A stretch of DNA of 64,000 bases from Streptomyces sp. NBC_00224 (GCF_041435195.1 NZ_CP108106.1:6115501-6179500); one strand, 5' to 3'. Positions 43,253 through 53,636 are shown, counted from the first letter of the stretch. Program-made: numbers and translations. The notes: generated by a model not told the origin, from the letters alone.

Positions 43253-45301
43253 GTGAGCGACACCACCGATCTGATGGGCGTGACAGCCGACACTTCTGTC
43301 GACGACTCCGCGCCCGCCGCAGGTGCTGCCTCTGGCACCACCTCACGGCGCCGCCGCTCCGGCACCGGCCTCGACGGCATGGTCCTGGCCGAGCTGCAGC
43401 AGGTCGCGTCCGGCCTCGGCATCAGGGGCACCGCGCGGATGCGCAAGAGCCAGCTGATCGAGGTCATCAAGGAGGCGCAGGCCGGTTCCGGCTCCGCCGC
43501 CCCGGCCAAGGGCGCCGACGCGACCGAGACGAAGCCGAAGCGCCGCGCCACCTCCAAGGCCCGTACGGGTGACGAGGCCGCCGAGAAGCCTGCCGCCCAG
43601 CAGCAGATCGAGATTCCCGGCCAGCCGGCCAGCGAGGACCAGCCCGCGGGCGAGCGCCGTCGTCGGCGCGCCACCGCGGCCGCCGGCTCCCCGGAGTCCG
43701 CGACCGCCGTCGCCGAGCCGCAGACCGTCAAGGCCGAGGCCAAGACGGACGTCCGGGCCGAGCAGAAGACCGACGCCCAGCCGGACGCCAAGGCCGCCGA
43801 GGCCGTCGACGGCGCCGAGGGCCGGCGCGACCGCCGGGACCGCGGCGAGCGGGGCGAGCGCGGTGGCGAGCGGGGCGACCGCCAGGGCCGCCAGCGCGGC
43901 GACCGTGACCGCGACCGCGGCGAGCGGGGCGAGCGCCGTGGCAAGGGCGACGACCAGCAGGGCCAGGGCGGCCAGCGCCAGCAGCGCCAGGGCGGCCAGG
44001 GCCAGGGCGGCCAGGGTGGTCAGGGCCAGCAGAACAACGGTCCCCAGGACGACAGTTACGACGACGAGGGCCGTCGCGGCCGTCGGGGCCGTTACCGGGA
44101 CCGCCGTGGCCGCCGCGGTGGCCGCGAGGAGTTCGGCGCCGAGCCGCAGGTCGCCGACGACGATGTGCTGATCCCCGTCGCGGGCATCCTGGACATCCTC
44201 GACAACTACGCGTTCATCCGGACCTCCGGCTACCTGCCGGGCCCGAACGACGTGTACGTCTCGCTGGCCCAGGTCCGCAAGAACGGTCTGCGCAAGGGTG
44301 ACCACGTCACCGGCGCGGTCCGCCAGCCCAAGGACGGCGAGCGCCGCGAGAAGTTCAACGCGCTGGTCCGTCTGGACTCCGCGAACGGCATGGCGGCCGA
44401 CTCCGGCCGCGGCCGCCCGGAGTTCAGCAAGCTGACGCCGCTGTACCCGCAGGACCGGCTCCGTCTGGAGACCGACCCGGGCGTGCTGACCACGCGGATC
44501 ATCGACCTCGTGTCGCCGATCGGCAAGGGCCAGCGCGGTCTGATCGTGGCCCCGCCGAAGACCGGCAAGACCATGATCATGCAGGCGATCGCCAACGCGA
44601 TCACGGTCAACAACCCCGAGTGCCACCTGATGGTCGTCCTGGTCGACGAGCGTCCGGAAGAGGTCACCGACATGCAGCGGTCGGTCAAGGGCGAGGTCAT
44701 CTCCTCGACCTTCGACCGTCCGGCCGAGGACCACACCACGGTCGCGGAGCTCGCCATCGAGCGCGCCAAGCGCCTCGTCGAGCTCGGCCACGACGTGGTC
44801 GTCCTGCTCGACTCGATCACCCGTCTGGGCCGTGCGTACAACCTGGCGGCCCCGGCCTCCGGGCGCATCCTGTCCGGTGGTGTCGACTCGACCGCGCTCT
44901 ACCCGCCGAAGCGCTTCTTCGGTGCGGCGCGCAACATCGAGGACGGCGGCTCGCTGACCATCCTCGCCACCGCGCTCGTGGAGACCGGCTCGCGCATGGA
45001 CGAGGTGATCTTCGAGGAGTTCAAGGGCACCGGCAACATGGAGCTCAAGCTCGACCGCAAGCTCGCCGACAAGCGCATCTTCCCGGCGGTGGACGTGGAC
45101 GCGTCCGGCACCCGTAAGGAAGAGATCCTGCTCGGCAGCGACGAGCTCGCGGTCGTCTGGAAGCTGCGCCGGGTGCTGCACGCGCTCGACCAGCAGCAGG
45201 CCATCGAGTTGCTCCTGGACAAGATGAAGCAGACGAAGTCGAACGCCGAGTTCCTGCTCCAGATCCAGAAGACGACCCCGGGCAACGGCAACAACGACTG
45301 A
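43253..45301 (+). CDS. rho: Transcription termination factor Rho
   Basis: 682 residues, hexameric RNA helicase. Rho_N domain at about 40-75 ([20 protein letters not shown]). A long low-complexity insert (about 80-300) is rich in Glu/Ala, then Arg/Gly/Asp/Gln repeats, typical of high-GC actinobacteria and able to bind RNA. The cold-shock-like RNA-binding domain follows, then the ATPase with the P-loop APPKTGKT at about 432. E. coli Rho is 419 residues, so the insert explains the length. GTG start with GGGAAGGA upstream. Confidence 0.97.
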   Translation: MSDTTDLMGVTADTSVDDSAPAAGAASGTTSRRRRSGTGLDGMVLAELQQVASGLGIRGTARMRKSQLIEVIKEAQAGSGSAAPAKGADATETKPKRRATSKARTGDEAAEKPAAQQQIEIPGQPASEDQPAGERRRRRATAAAGSPESATAVAEPQTVKAEAKTDVRAEQKTDAQPDAKAAEAVDGAEGRRDRRDRGERGERGGERGDRQGRQRGDRDRDRGERGERRGKGDDQQGQGGQRQQRQGGQGQGGQGGQGQQNNGPQDDSYDDEGRRGRRGRYRDRRGRRGGREEFGAEPQVADDDVLIPVAGILDILDNYAFIRTSGYLPGPNDVYVSLAQVRKNGLRKGDHVTGAVRQPKDGERREKFNALVRLDSANGMAADSGRGRPEFSKLTPLYPQDRLRLETDPGVLTTRIIDLVSPIGKGQRGLIVAPPKTGKTMIMQAIANAITVNNPECHLMVVLVDERPEEVTDMQRSVKGEVISSTFDRPAEDHTTVAELAIERAKRLVELGHDVVVLLDSITRLGRAYNLAAPASGRILSGGVDSTALYPPKRFFGAARNIEDGGSLTILATALVETGSRMDEVIFEEFKGTGNMELKLDRKLADKRIFPAVDVDASGTRKEEILLGSDELAVVWKLRRVLHALDQQQAIELLLDKMKQTKSNAEFLLQIQKTTPGNGNND

Positions 45302-45320
45302 CGTCACCGCCGCGACCTCT

Positions 45321-45358
45321 GAGAACGCCCCCGCCACCTCGGTGCCGGGGGCGTTCTC
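45321..45358 (+). terminator. rho terminator
   Basis: GAGAACGCCCCCG (45321-45333) pairs perfectly with CGGGGGCGTTCTC (45346-45358), a 13-bp stem 19 bases after the rho stop. No long T-run. Confidence 0.8.
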
Positions 45359-45538
45359 GTGCGTACGGGGGCATCCGAGGGCGCCGAGAGCTTCACCACA
45401 CGCCCAGGGCGTTCTTAAGGCGTTCTTAGAACCCTGTGCAACCCTTCTTGGTGCTTCTCCGTCTGACAAGTGTCGACAAACTGTGCCTGACAGACACGGC
45501 GGGGGGTACCAGGAGCGGCAGCGAGGACTGAGGAGAAC

Positions 45539-46654
45539 ATGGCCGAGCAGAGCGAGAACGGCAGCGACCGAATATCCGGCGGTGGCCGTGGCAGGCGCCG
45601 CAGGCGCCCGACCCCGCGCCGCCGAGCGCTGACGATCGCGGCCTGGTCCGCGGCGGGCGTGGTCCTGGCCGGCGGGGCCGGCCTCGGGTACGTCTACTTC
45701 AAGCTGAACGGCAACATCAAGGGCGTCGACATCAACGCCCAGCTCGGCACCGACCGCCCGCAGGACGTCGACAACGGATCCATGGACATCCTCGTCCTCG
45801 GCTCCGACTCCCGGGCCGGCGCCAACAAGGAGTACGGCCAGGACGACGGCGGTGCCCGCTCCGACACCGCGATGGTCATCCACGTCTACGAGGGCCACAA
45901 GACGGCCAGCGTCGTCTCCATCCCGCGCGACACCCTGGTCACCCGGCCCTCCTGCACCACCACGGGCGGTAAGAGCGACCCCGGCGGCAAGCGCCAGATG
46001 TTCAACACCGCGTACGAGGTCGGCGGCCCGGCCTGTGCGGTCAAGACGGTCGAGCAGATGTCCGGCATCCGTATGGACCACTACATCGAGGTCGACTTCA
46101 CCGGCTTCAAGAAGCTCATCGACGAGCTCGGCGGGGTGCCCGTCACCACCGCGAAGCCGATCAAGGACACCAAGAGCCATCTGGACCTGCCGCCCGGCAG
46201 GCACACCCTCAACGGGGAGCAGGCCCTCGGCCTGGTGCGCACCCGGCACGGCGTGGGCGACGGCTCCGACCTCGGCCGCATCCAGCTCCAGCAGGCCTTC
46301 ATCAAGGCGCTGATCGAGCGGGTCAAGGGTGTGGGCGTGTTCACCAGCCCCACCAAGCTCTACGGCCTCTCGGACGCCGCCACCAAGGCGATCACCACCG
46401 ACTCCGACCTGAACTCGATCAACAAGCTGATCGGCTTCGGCAACGGGCTCAAGGGCCTGGGCGCGGACGACGTCCACATGATCACCCTGCCGGTGATGTA
46501 CGACCCGGCCGACCCCAACCGCGTACTGCCGCAGCAGGCCCAGTCCCAGCAGGTCTGGGACGCCCTGCTCAAGGACCAGCCGGTCCCGGCCTCCGCGACC
46601 AAGGACTCGGCGGGTGACAAGGGTGACGCGGGCACCGTGGTGAAAACCGGCTGA
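45539..46654 (+). CDS. LytR-CpsA-Psr (LCP) family glycopolymer ligase
   Basis: 371 residues. Short cytoplasmic Arg-rich head, one membrane helix (about 26-50: ALTIAAWSAAGVVLAGGAGL), then the extracellular LCP domain: MDILVLGSDSRAG (about 81-93) and ARSDTAMVIHV and SIPRDTLV carry the conserved Asp and Arg residues that bind pyrophosphate and metal; GEQALGLVRTRHG follows. LCP enzymes attach teichoic-acid-type polymers to peptidoglycan. ATG preceded by GAGGAGAAC. Confidence 0.92.
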   Translation: MAEQSENGSDRISGGGRGRRRRRPTPRRRALTIAAWSAAGVVLAGGAGLGYVYFKLNGNIKGVDINAQLGTDRPQDVDNGSMDILVLGSDSRAGANKEYGQDDGGARSDTAMVIHVYEGHKTASVVSIPRDTLVTRPSCTTTGGKSDPGGKRQMFNTAYEVGGPACAVKTVEQMSGIRMDHYIEVDFTGFKKLIDELGGVPVTTAKPIKDTKSHLDLPPGRHTLNGEQALGLVRTRHGVGDGSDLGRIQLQQAFIKALIERVKGVGVFTSPTKLYGLSDAATKAITTDSDLNSINKLIGFGNGLKGLGADDVHMITLPVMYDPADPNRVLPQQAQSQQVWDALLKDQPVPASATKDSAGDKGDAGTVVKTG

Positions 46655-46684
46655 CCTGCTGTTTCGCCGAGCGGGACGGGGCGT

Positions 46685-46710
46685 GGAATAGATCGGGGCC
46701 GACCCCGGTT
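46685..46710 (+). promoter_or_regulatory. SigR-type promoter of rpmE
   Basis: GGAAT (46685-46689), 18 bases, GTT (46708-46710), an exact fit to GGAAT-N18-GTT. From memory, S. coelicolor rpmE is a reported target of the disulfide-stress sigma factor SigR. Confidence 0.6.
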
Positions 46711-46814
46711 TTGGGAGATACGCCCAGTCCTGGCAGACTGGTACGTCGGCCCCGGTTCACGTGTGCGCATTCCCGCGCGGACGACCCGGCGCCCTCCCGA
46801 ATCTAGGAGACACC

Positions 46815-47033
46815 TTGAAGCGCGAAATCCACCCCGAGTACGTCGAGACGCAGGTCAGCTGCACCTGTGGCGCGTCGTTCACCACCCGTAGCACCCTCGC
46901 CGAGGGCACCATCCGTGCCGAGGTCTGCTCCGAGTGCCACCCGTTCTACACGGGCAAGCAGAAGATCCTCGACACCGGTGGCCGCGTGGCCCGCTTCGAG
47001 GCCCGCTTCGGTAAGGCTGCTGCCGCCAAGTAG
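46815..47033 (+). CDS. rpmE: 50S ribosomal protein L31 (zinc-binding type)
   Basis: 72 residues from TTG with TAGGAGA upstream. [20 protein letters not shown] start; the zinc site is CTC (16, 18) plus CSEC (about 36-39), i.e. the C+ paralogue. Zinc-binding L31 can be exchanged for a Cys-free form under zinc limitation. Lies 100 bases before prfA. Confidence 0.95.
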   Translation: MKREIHPEYVETQVSCTCGASFTTRSTLAEGTIRAEVCSECHPFYTGKQKILDTGGRVARFEARFGKAAAAK

Positions 47034-47133
47034 CGAGCCACTGCGCCGGTCTTCGGCCGCCCCCGTGGGGGCGGCTAGGACCGGCGCTTTGCCGTCTCCC
47101 GCAGCCACTCACGAAAAAACCCAGGAGCCCCCG

Positions 47134-48213
47134 ATGTTCGAGGCGGTCGAGGAACTGATCGGCGAACACGCCGGTCTGGAGAGCAAGCTCGCCGACCCTT
47201 CGGTCCACGCCGACCAGGCGAACGCGCGCAAGCTCAACAAGCGGTACGCCGAGCTGACGCCGATCGTCGGGACCTACCGCTCCTGGAAGCAGGCGGGCGA
47301 GGACATCGAGACGGCCAAGGAGTTCGCGGCGGACGACCCCGACTTCGCGGCCGAGGTCAAGGAGCTGGAGAAGCAGCGCGAGGAACTGACGGAGAAGCTG
47401 CGGCTGCTCCTGGTCCCGCGCGACCCCAGCGACGACAAGGACGTCCTCCTGGAGATCAAGGCGGGCGCGGGCGGCGACGAGTCGGCCCTGTTCGCCGGTG
47501 ACCTGCTGCGGATGTATCTGCGGTACGCCGAGCGCGTCGGCTGGAAGACCGAGATCATCGACGCCACCGAGTCCGAGCTGGGCGGCTACAAGGACGTCCA
47601 GGTCGCGGTGAAGACCAAGGGCGGCAACGGCGCCACCGAGCCCGGCCAGGGCGTCTGGGCGCGGCTGAAGTACGAGGGCGGGGTGCACCGCGTGCAGCGC
47701 GTGCCCGCCACCGAGTCGCAGGGCCGCATCCACACCTCCGCCGCCGGCGTGCTCGTCACGCCCGAGGCCGAGGAGGTCGAGGTCGAGATCAACATGAACG
47801 ATCTGCGCATCGACGTGTACCGCTCGTCGGGCCCCGGCGGCCAGTCCGTCAACACGACCGACTCCGCCGTGCGCATCACGCACCTGCCGACCGGTGTCGT
47901 CGCCTCCTGCCAGAACGAGAAGAGCCAGCTCCAGAACAAGGAGCAGGCCATGCGCATCCTGCGCTCCCGGCTGCTCGCCGCCGCCCAGGAGAAGGCCGAG
48001 GCCGAGGCCGCCGACGCCCGGCGCAGCCAGGTGCGTACCGTGGACCGCTCCGAGAAGATCCGCACGTACAACTTCCCGGAGAACCGCATCTCGGACCACC
48101 GGGTCGGCTTCAAGGCGTACAACTTGGACCAGGTGCTCGACGGCGACCTGGACGCCATGATCCAGGCGTGCGTCGACGCCGACTCCGCCGCCAAGCTCGC
48201 CGCGGCGAGCTGA
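47134..48213 (+). CDS. prfA: Peptide chain release factor 1
   Basis: 359 residues; recognises UAA and UAG. The catalytic GGQ is in [16 protein letters not shown] (about 233-248), preceded by the domain that carries the stop-codon reading motif ([20 protein letters not shown] region). Upstream CAGGAGC is a good RBS. Followed by prmC, which methylates the GGQ glutamine. Confidence 0.96.
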   Translation: MFEAVEELIGEHAGLESKLADPSVHADQANARKLNKRYAELTPIVGTYRSWKQAGEDIETAKEFAADDPDFAAEVKELEKQREELTEKLRLLLVPRDPSDDKDVLLEIKAGAGGDESALFAGDLLRMYLRYAERVGWKTEIIDATESELGGYKDVQVAVKTKGGNGATEPGQGVWARLKYEGGVHRVQRVPATESQGRIHTSAAGVLVTPEAEEVEVEINMNDLRIDVYRSSGPGGQSVNTTDSAVRITHLPTGVVASCQNEKSQLQNKEQAMRILRSRLLAAAQEKAEAEAADARRSQVRTVDRSEKIRTYNFPENRISDHRVGFKAYNLDQVLDGDLDAMIQACVDADSAAKLAAAS

Positions 48214-48288
48214 CACCCGTAAGACACCCGGTACTTCCCCCGCCGCACGACCGGGCGGGGGAGGCCCATTGCAGCCCGGAGGACCAGC

Positions 48289-49170
48289 GTGCCGCAACAT
48301 TCTGGGGGGCGAACCCCAGGCCCCCGCAGTGTGCTGCTCGCGGAGGTGGCCCAGGCCACCCAGCGGCTGGCCGACGCCGGCGTGCCCTCGCCGCGCTTCG
48401 ACGCGGAGGAGCTCGCCGCGCACATCCACGGCGTCAAGCGGGGCGAGCTGCACCTGGTCAAGGACGCCGACTTCGACGCCCGGTACTGGGAGGCGATCGC
48501 CCGTCGTGAGGCGCGCGAGCCGCTCCAGCACATCACCGGGCGGGCGTTCTTCCGCTATCTGGAGCTCCAGGTCGGACCCGGCGTCTTCGTGCCCCGCCCC
48601 GAGACCGAGTCGGTCGTCGGCTGGGCCATAGACGCGGTGCGCGCCATGGACGTGGTCGAGCCGCTCATCGTCGATCTGTGCACCGGCTCCGGCGCGATCG
48701 CGCTCGCCATGGCCCAGGAGGTGCCCCGCTCGCGGGTGCACGCCGTGGAGCTGTCCGAGGACGCGCTCGACTGGACCCGCAAGAACGTCGAGGGCTCCCG
48801 CGTCGTGCTGCACCAGGGCGACGCCCTGACCGCGCTGCCCGAGCTCGACGGCCAGGTCGACCTGGTCATCTCCAACCCGCCGTACATCCCGCTCACCGAG
48901 TGGGAGTACGTCGCCCCCGAGGCCCGCGACCACGACCCCGAACTCGCCCTCTTCTCCGGCGAGGACGGCCTCGACACGATCCGGGGCATCGAGCGCACCG
49001 CCCACCGGCTGCTGCGGCCCGGCGGCCTCGTCGTGATCGAGCACGCCGACACCCAGGGCGGCCAGGTGCCGTGGATCTTCAACGAGGAGGCCGGCTGGGC
49101 GGACGCCGCCGACCACCCCGACCTGAACAACCGTCCGCGCTTCGCCACGGCCCGCAAGGCCCTGCCGTGA
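48289..49170 (+). CDS. prmC: Release factor glutamine methyltransferase PrmC
   Basis: 293 residues; methylates the GGQ Gln of release factors. SAM site VDLCTGSGAIALAMA (about 125-139); catalytic NPPY in DLVISNPPYIPL (about 191-202). The first 14 residues (MPQHSGGRTPGPRS) are encoded by a GC hairpin-like sequence (CTGGGGGGCGAACCCCAG) resembling intergenic repeats; homologues start nearer the downstream GTG at 48331 (VLLAEVAQATQRL), which may be the true start. Confidence 0.93.
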   Translation: MPQHSGGRTPGPRSVLLAEVAQATQRLADAGVPSPRFDAEELAAHIHGVKRGELHLVKDADFDARYWEAIARREAREPLQHITGRAFFRYLELQVGPGVFVPRPETESVVGWAIDAVRAMDVVEPLIVDLCTGSGAIALAMAQEVPRSRVHAVELSEDALDWTRKNVEGSRVVLHQGDALTALPELDGQVDLVISNPPYIPLTEWEYVAPEARDHDPELALFSGEDGLDTIRGIERTAHRLLRPGGLVVIEHADTQGGQVPWIFNEEAGWADAADHPDLNNRPRFATARKALP

Positions 49171-49226
49171 CCGTTCCGCCCCCCAACCGCTCCAAGACCG
49201 CGTACGTGTACGAGGAGGCCCGTTAA

Positions 49227-49874
49227 ATGGCTCGGCGATACGACTGCAACGACGCGACCGACCGCACGACCGGTCTGCGCGAGGCCGCCTCCGCAGTGCG
49301 CCGCGGCGAGCTCGTCGTCCTCCCGACGGACACCGTCTACGGCATCGGCGCCGACGCGTTCAGCTCCGAGGCCGTCGCTTCCCTGTTGGACGCCAAGGGC
49401 CGTGGCCGCAATATGCCCACCCCTGTCCTCATCGGGTCCCCGAACACGCTGCACGGCCTGGTCACGGACTTCACCGAGCAGGCCTGGGAGCTCGTCGACG
49501 CGTTCTGGCCGGGCGCCCTGACGCTGGTCGCCAAGCACCAGCCGTCGCTCCAGTGGGACCTGGGCGACACCCGGGGCACGGTCGCCATCCGGATGCCGCT
49601 GCACCCGGTCGCCATCGAGCTGCTCACCGAGGTCGGCCCGATGGCCGTCTCCTCCGCCAACCTCTCCGGACACCCCTCGCCCGAGGACTGCGACGCCGCG
49701 CAGGAGATGCTGGGCGACGCCGTCTCGGTGTACCTGGACGGCGGCCCCACCCCGGGCATCGTCCCGTCGTCGATCGTCGACGTCACGGGGAAGGTGCCGG
49801 TGCTGCTGCGCGCGGGCGCGCTCGACGCCGACGAGCTGCGCAAGGTGGTACCCGACCTTGAGGTGGCGAATTGA
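49227..49874 (+). CDS. tsaC: L-threonylcarbamoyladenylate synthase (TsaC/Sua5)
   Basis: 215 residues; makes threonylcarbamoyl-AMP for t6A at position 37 of ANN-decoding tRNAs. The YrdC-fold markers are present: VVLPTDTVYGIGADAF (about 30-45), KGRGRNMPTPVLIGS, and SSANLSG (about 144-150). The C-terminal Sua5 extension is absent, so it is the short form. Its stop overlaps the phosphatase-like gene (TTGA). Confidence 0.93.
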   Translation: MARRYDCNDATDRTTGLREAASAVRRGELVVLPTDTVYGIGADAFSSEAVASLLDAKGRGRNMPTPVLIGSPNTLHGLVTDFTEQAWELVDAFWPGALTLVAKHQPSLQWDLGDTRGTVAIRMPLHPVAIELLTEVGPMAVSSANLSGHPSPEDCDAAQEMLGDAVSVYLDGGPTPGIVPSSIVDVTGKVPVLLRAGALDADELRKVVPDLEVAN

Positions 49875-50521
49875 CAGCCCCTGAGACGGGGCGTGGCATA
49901 GGCACCGGGCTCACCGGCACCACCTTCCGCATCCTCCACGTCAGCACCGGCAACGTGTGCCGCTCGCCCATCACCGAGCGGCTGACCCGGCATGCCCTGA
50001 CCGATCGTCTCGGCGACCCGTTCACGGGCGGCCTGATCGTGGAGAGCGCGGGCACCTGGGGCCACGAGGGCGCCCCGATGGAGGCCAACGCGGCGGCCGT
50101 CCTCGCGGACTTCGGCGCGGACGCCTCCGGCTTCACGGGGCGCGAGCTCCTGGACGAGCACGTCATCACCGCGGACCTGGTCCTCACGGCCACCCGCGAC
50201 CACCGCGCCCAGGTCATCTCCATGGGCCACTCGGCGGGCCTGCGCACCTTCACGCTGAAGGAGTTCACCCGCCTGGTGCGCGCCATAGACCCGGCGACGC
50301 TCCCCGACCCCCTCCAGGACGGCATGGTCGAGCGCGCCCGCGCCCTGGTCCGCGCGGCCGCGGCCCTGCGCGGCTGGCTGCTCGCCCCGAGCGCGGAGGC
50401 GGACGAGGTGAACGACCCGTACGGGGCCCCGATCACGTTCTTCCGCTCGATCGGCGACGAGATCAACGGAGCCCTGGAGCCGGTCGTGACGGCCCTGACG
50501 GGTGTGCGCGCGCCGCACTGA
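49871..50521 (+). CDS. Low-molecular-weight protein tyrosine phosphatase-like protein lacking the catalytic Cys
   Basis: 216 residues from TTG overlapping tsaC by 4 bases. The P-loop reads VSTGNVCRSP (about 21-30). In active enzymes it is VCxGNxCRSP, with the first Cys as nucleophile; here that position is Ser (AGC codon). The general-acid Asp region may be DPLQD. Longer than the usual 150-160 residues. Probably catalytically altered or inactive, perhaps a phosphotyrosine binder. Position after tsaC is conserved from memory. Confidence 0.75.
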   Translation: MTAPETGRGIGTGLTGTTFRILHVSTGNVCRSPITERLTRHALTDRLGDPFTGGLIVESAGTWGHEGAPMEANAAAVLADFGADASGFTGRELLDEHVITADLVLTATRDHRAQVISMGHSAGLRTFTLKEFTRLVRAIDPATLPDPLQDGMVERARALVRAAAALRGWLLAPSAEADEVNDPYGAPITFFRSIGDEINGALEPVVTALTGVRAPH

Positions 50522-50607
50522 CGTGATTCTGCCGGGCGTAGGCGCACGCGTCGGCCTACATTGGATCCGACGCCTCACACCACCCCCTGTCAGGCCCGGA
50601 GACCCCG

Positions 50608-51915
50608 ATGACGGTCACCACCGCAGCCGTGTCCGCTGCCCGCGCCACCGCCCCCGAGGGGGCGTTCGACGCCCTGCGGCGGCAGGATCCCGAGATCGCC
50701 GACGTGCTGATCGGCGAGACGCGGCGGCAGGCCACCTCGCTCCAGCTCATCGCCGCCGAGAACTTCACCTCGCCCGCCGTGCTCGCGGCCCTGGGCTCCC
50801 CGCTCAGCAACAAGTACGCCGAGGGCTACCCCGGCGCCCGCCACCACGGCGGCTGCGAGATCGTGGACGTGGCCGAGCGGATCGCCGTGGACCGGGCCAA
50901 GGCGCTCTTCGGCGCCGAGCACGCCAACGTACAGCCGCACTCCGGCTCCTCGGCCGTCCTGGCGGCCTACGCGGCGCTGCTGCGGCCGGGGGACACGGTG
51001 CTCGCCATGGGGCTCCCGTACGGGGGACACCTCACCCACGGCTCGCCCGCCAACTTCTCCGGCCGGTGGTTCGACTTCGTCGGCTACGGCGTCGACCCGG
51101 AGACCGGGCTCATCGACTACGAAGAGGTCGCGGCCCTGGCCGAGCGCCGCCGCCCCAAGGCGATCGTCTGCGGCTCGATCTGCTACCCGCGCCACCCCGA
51201 CTACGAGGCGTTCCGCGAGATCGCGGACTCGGTGGGCGCGTACCTCATCGCGGACGCGGCGCACCCCATGGGCCTGGTGGCCGGTGGAGCGGCGCCCAGC
51301 CCCGTCCCGTACGCCGACGTGGTCTGCGCGACCACCCACAAGGTGCTGCGCGGCCCCCGCGGCGGTCTGCTGCTGTGCGGCGCGGAGCTGGCGGCCCGGA
51401 TCGACCGGGCGGTCTTCCCGTTCACTCAGGGCGGCGCCCAGATGCACACCATCGCCGCCAAGGCGGTCGCGTTCGGGGAGGCGGCGACCCCGGGGTTCAC
51501 CGGGTACGCCCATCAGGTGGTCGCCAACGCGCGCGTGCTCGCGGCCGGGCTGGCCGCCGAGGGGTTCGCCGTGGTCACCGGCGGCACCGACACCCACCTC
51601 ATCCTGGCCGACCCGGCCCCCCTGGGAGCCGACGGACGGGCCGCCAGGGGCCGTCTGGCGGGCGCCGGGCTGGTCCTGGACACCTGTGCCCTCCCGTACG
51701 ACGAAGCGCGCGGCATCCGGCTCGGTACGGCCGCCGTGACCACCCAGGGGATGGGCGAGGCGGAGATGGCGAGGATCGCGGTGCTGTTCTCCGCGGCGCT
51801 GCGCGAGGACCGCGAAGCGGGCGGCGAGGGCCATGCGGAAGGCCGGACCGAAGCCCGCGAAGTCCGTGCCGAAGTGCGGGAACTTGCGGGAAGATTTCCC
51901 CCCTATCCGCACTAG
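50608..51915 (+). CDS. glyA: Serine hydroxymethyltransferase
   Basis: 435 residues, fold-I PLP enzyme; interconverts serine and glycine with tetrahydrofolate. PLP lysine in TTHKVLRGPRGG (about 231-242); ENFTSPAV (about 51-58) and NKYAEGYPGARHHGG (about 70-84) are hallmark segments. ATG preceded by CCCGGAGACCCC, a modest RBS. No glycine riboswitch fits in the 86-base leader. Confidence 0.95.
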   Translation: MTVTTAAVSAARATAPEGAFDALRRQDPEIADVLIGETRRQATSLQLIAAENFTSPAVLAALGSPLSNKYAEGYPGARHHGGCEIVDVAERIAVDRAKALFGAEHANVQPHSGSSAVLAAYAALLRPGDTVLAMGLPYGGHLTHGSPANFSGRWFDFVGYGVDPETGLIDYEEVAALAERRRPKAIVCGSICYPRHPDYEAFREIADSVGAYLIADAAHPMGLVAGGAAPSPVPYADVVCATTHKVLRGPRGGLLLCGAELAARIDRAVFPFTQGGAQMHTIAAKAVAFGEAATPGFTGYAHQVVANARVLAAGLAAEGFAVVTGGTDTHLILADPAPLGADGRAARGRLAGAGLVLDTCALPYDEARGIRLGTAAVTTQGMGEAEMARIAVLFSAALREDREAGGEGHAEGRTEAREVRAEVRELAGRFPPYPH

Positions 51916-52020
51916 ATGGGGTTGACTGCAACCATCTCGTGTACCCGCATGTCTTCAACCATGTGGGCGCGAAGCTAGTGTGTGGGGCTGAGATGGCCAG
52001 CGATACCTCTGGGGCAGCCC

Positions 52021-53373
52021 GTGCGTGAATACCTGCTGACGCTCTGCGTCACGGCCGCGGTGACCTACCTGCTCACCGGGCCGGTGCGGAAGTTCGCCAT
52101 CGCGACCGGCGCGATGCCGGAGATCCGTGCCCGGGACGTGCACCGTGAACCGACGCCGCGGCTCGGCGGCATCGCCATGTTCGGCGGGCTGTGCGCGGGC
52201 CTGCTCGTCGCCGACCACCTCGACAGCCTCAACGGCGTCTTCGAGCGCTCCAACGAACCGCGCGCGCTGCTCTCCGGCGCCGCGCTGATCTGGATCATCG
52301 GCGTCCTGGACGACAAGTTCGAGATCGACGCCCTGATCAAGCTGGGCGGTCAGATGATCGCCGCGGGTGTGATGGTCGTGCAGGGTCTGACGATCCTGTG
52401 GCTGCCCCTCCCGGGCGTCGGCGCGGTCTCGCTCACCTCCTGGCAGGGCACGCTGCTCACGGTCGCCCTGGTGGTGATCACCATCAACGCGGTGAACTTC
52501 GTGGACGGCCTGGACGGCCTCGCCGCGGGCATGGTCTGCATCGCCGCCGCGGCGTTCTTCATGTACGCGTACCGGATCTGGTTCGGGTACGGCATCGAGG
52601 CCGCGGCCCCGGCCACCCTCTTCGCCGCCATCCTGATGGGCATGTGCCTGGGCTTCCTGCCGCACAACATGCACCCGGCGCGGATCTTCATGGGCGACTC
52701 GGGCTCGATGCTGATCGGGCTCGTCCTCGCGGCCGGCGCCATCTCCATCACCGGGCAGGTCGACCCGGACGCGCTGCGGATGAACCTCAGCCTCAGCGGC
52801 AGTGAGCGCGAGGCGACGCACGCGATGCTCCCGGTCTTCATCCCGCTGCTGATGCCGCTGACCATCATCGCGATCCCGGTGGCCGACCTGGTGCTCGCGA
52901 TCGTGCGGCGCACCTGGAAGGGCCAGTCGCCGTTCGCGGCCGACCGCGGGCATCTGCACCACCGGCTCCTGGAGATCGGCCACTCGCACAGCCGCGCGGT
53001 GCTGATCATGTACTTCTGGGCGGCGCTGATCGCCTTCGGGACGCTGGCGTACTCGGTGCACTCGGCGTCGATGTGGATCGTCTTCGTCATCGTCGCGCTG
53101 AGCGCGGTCGGTCTGGTCCTGCTGCTGCTCCCGCGCTTCACGCCGCGCGCCCCGCGCTGGGCCGAGGCGTTCGTCCCGCCGCGCTACCGGCGCCGTACAC
53201 GGCTCGCCGCGGCGTCCGTGGCCGCGGAGGGCGGCGAGGAGTGGGACGAGGACGAGGACGAGGGGGCGGAGCGCACACCGGTCGGCGCGGGTGTCTCCGG
53301 CGTCAACGGGGCGACCGCCGTCGGCCCCCGTTCGCGCTTCCCCGACCGGCGGAAGACCGGCGCGTCACGCTGA
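52021..53373 (+). CDS. wecA: Polyprenyl-phosphate GlcNAc-1-phosphate transferase (WecA/TagO family)
   Basis: 450 residues, about 11 membrane helices. First step in linkage-unit synthesis for wall glycopolymers: transfers GlcNAc-1-P to a lipid carrier. Motifs: REPTPRLGGIAMFGG (about 42-56), GVLDDKFEIDALIKLGGQ (about 94-111), NFVDGLDGLAAG (about 160-171), HLHHRLLEIGHSH (about 312-324). The GTG at 52021 was preferred; an in-frame GTG at 51982 adds 13 residues. The last 60 residues are acidic and disordered. Confidence 0.93.
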   Translation: MREYLLTLCVTAAVTYLLTGPVRKFAIATGAMPEIRARDVHREPTPRLGGIAMFGGLCAGLLVADHLDSLNGVFERSNEPRALLSGAALIWIIGVLDDKFEIDALIKLGGQMIAAGVMVVQGLTILWLPLPGVGAVSLTSWQGTLLTVALVVITINAVNFVDGLDGLAAGMVCIAAAAFFMYAYRIWFGYGIEAAAPATLFAAILMGMCLGFLPHNMHPARIFMGDSGSMLIGLVLAAGAISITGQVDPDALRMNLSLSGSEREATHAMLPVFIPLLMPLTIIAIPVADLVLAIVRRTWKGQSPFAADRGHLHHRLLEIGHSHSRAVLIMYFWAALIAFGTLAYSVHSASMWIVFVIVALSAVGLVLLLLPRFTPRAPRWAEAFVPPRYRRRTRLAAASVAAEGGEEWDEDEDEGAERTPVGAGVSGVNGATAVGPRSRFPDRRKTGASR

Positions 53374-53636
53374 CGAATTGCCGCAGCGGGCCGCAATACC
53401 AGACAAGTTGCCGCCCGCTCTGCACATGCGCGCACGTTCACTCTCATGTGTGACGGGCAGCACACCATCTTGGTAAAGACCTCATCAAATAGTTTGTGAT
53501 ACGGTTCACGAGACCCGGCAACAGAGCCGAAGGACCGTAGTGCGACGGCCCATTGGCCCGAGGGGACCACCTCGGCCGGGGCCTACGCTCGTCCATGACG
53601 ACACCCTGCCCCCACCCAGTAAGCGGAGCTGCCGCC

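Noticed and set aside
46694..46754. Structured rpmE leader: a 10-bp stem CGGGGCCGAC / GTCGGCCCCG resembling an L31 autoregulatory leader
   Set aside because: The SigR promoter match at 46685-46710 would start transcription inside this stem, so only one of the two readings can hold. The promoter fits better; the stem is kept as a note only.
50522..50607. Glycine riboswitch before glyA
   Set aside because: The leader is only 86 bases, too short for the tandem aptamer, and lacks the conserved GG-rich core.
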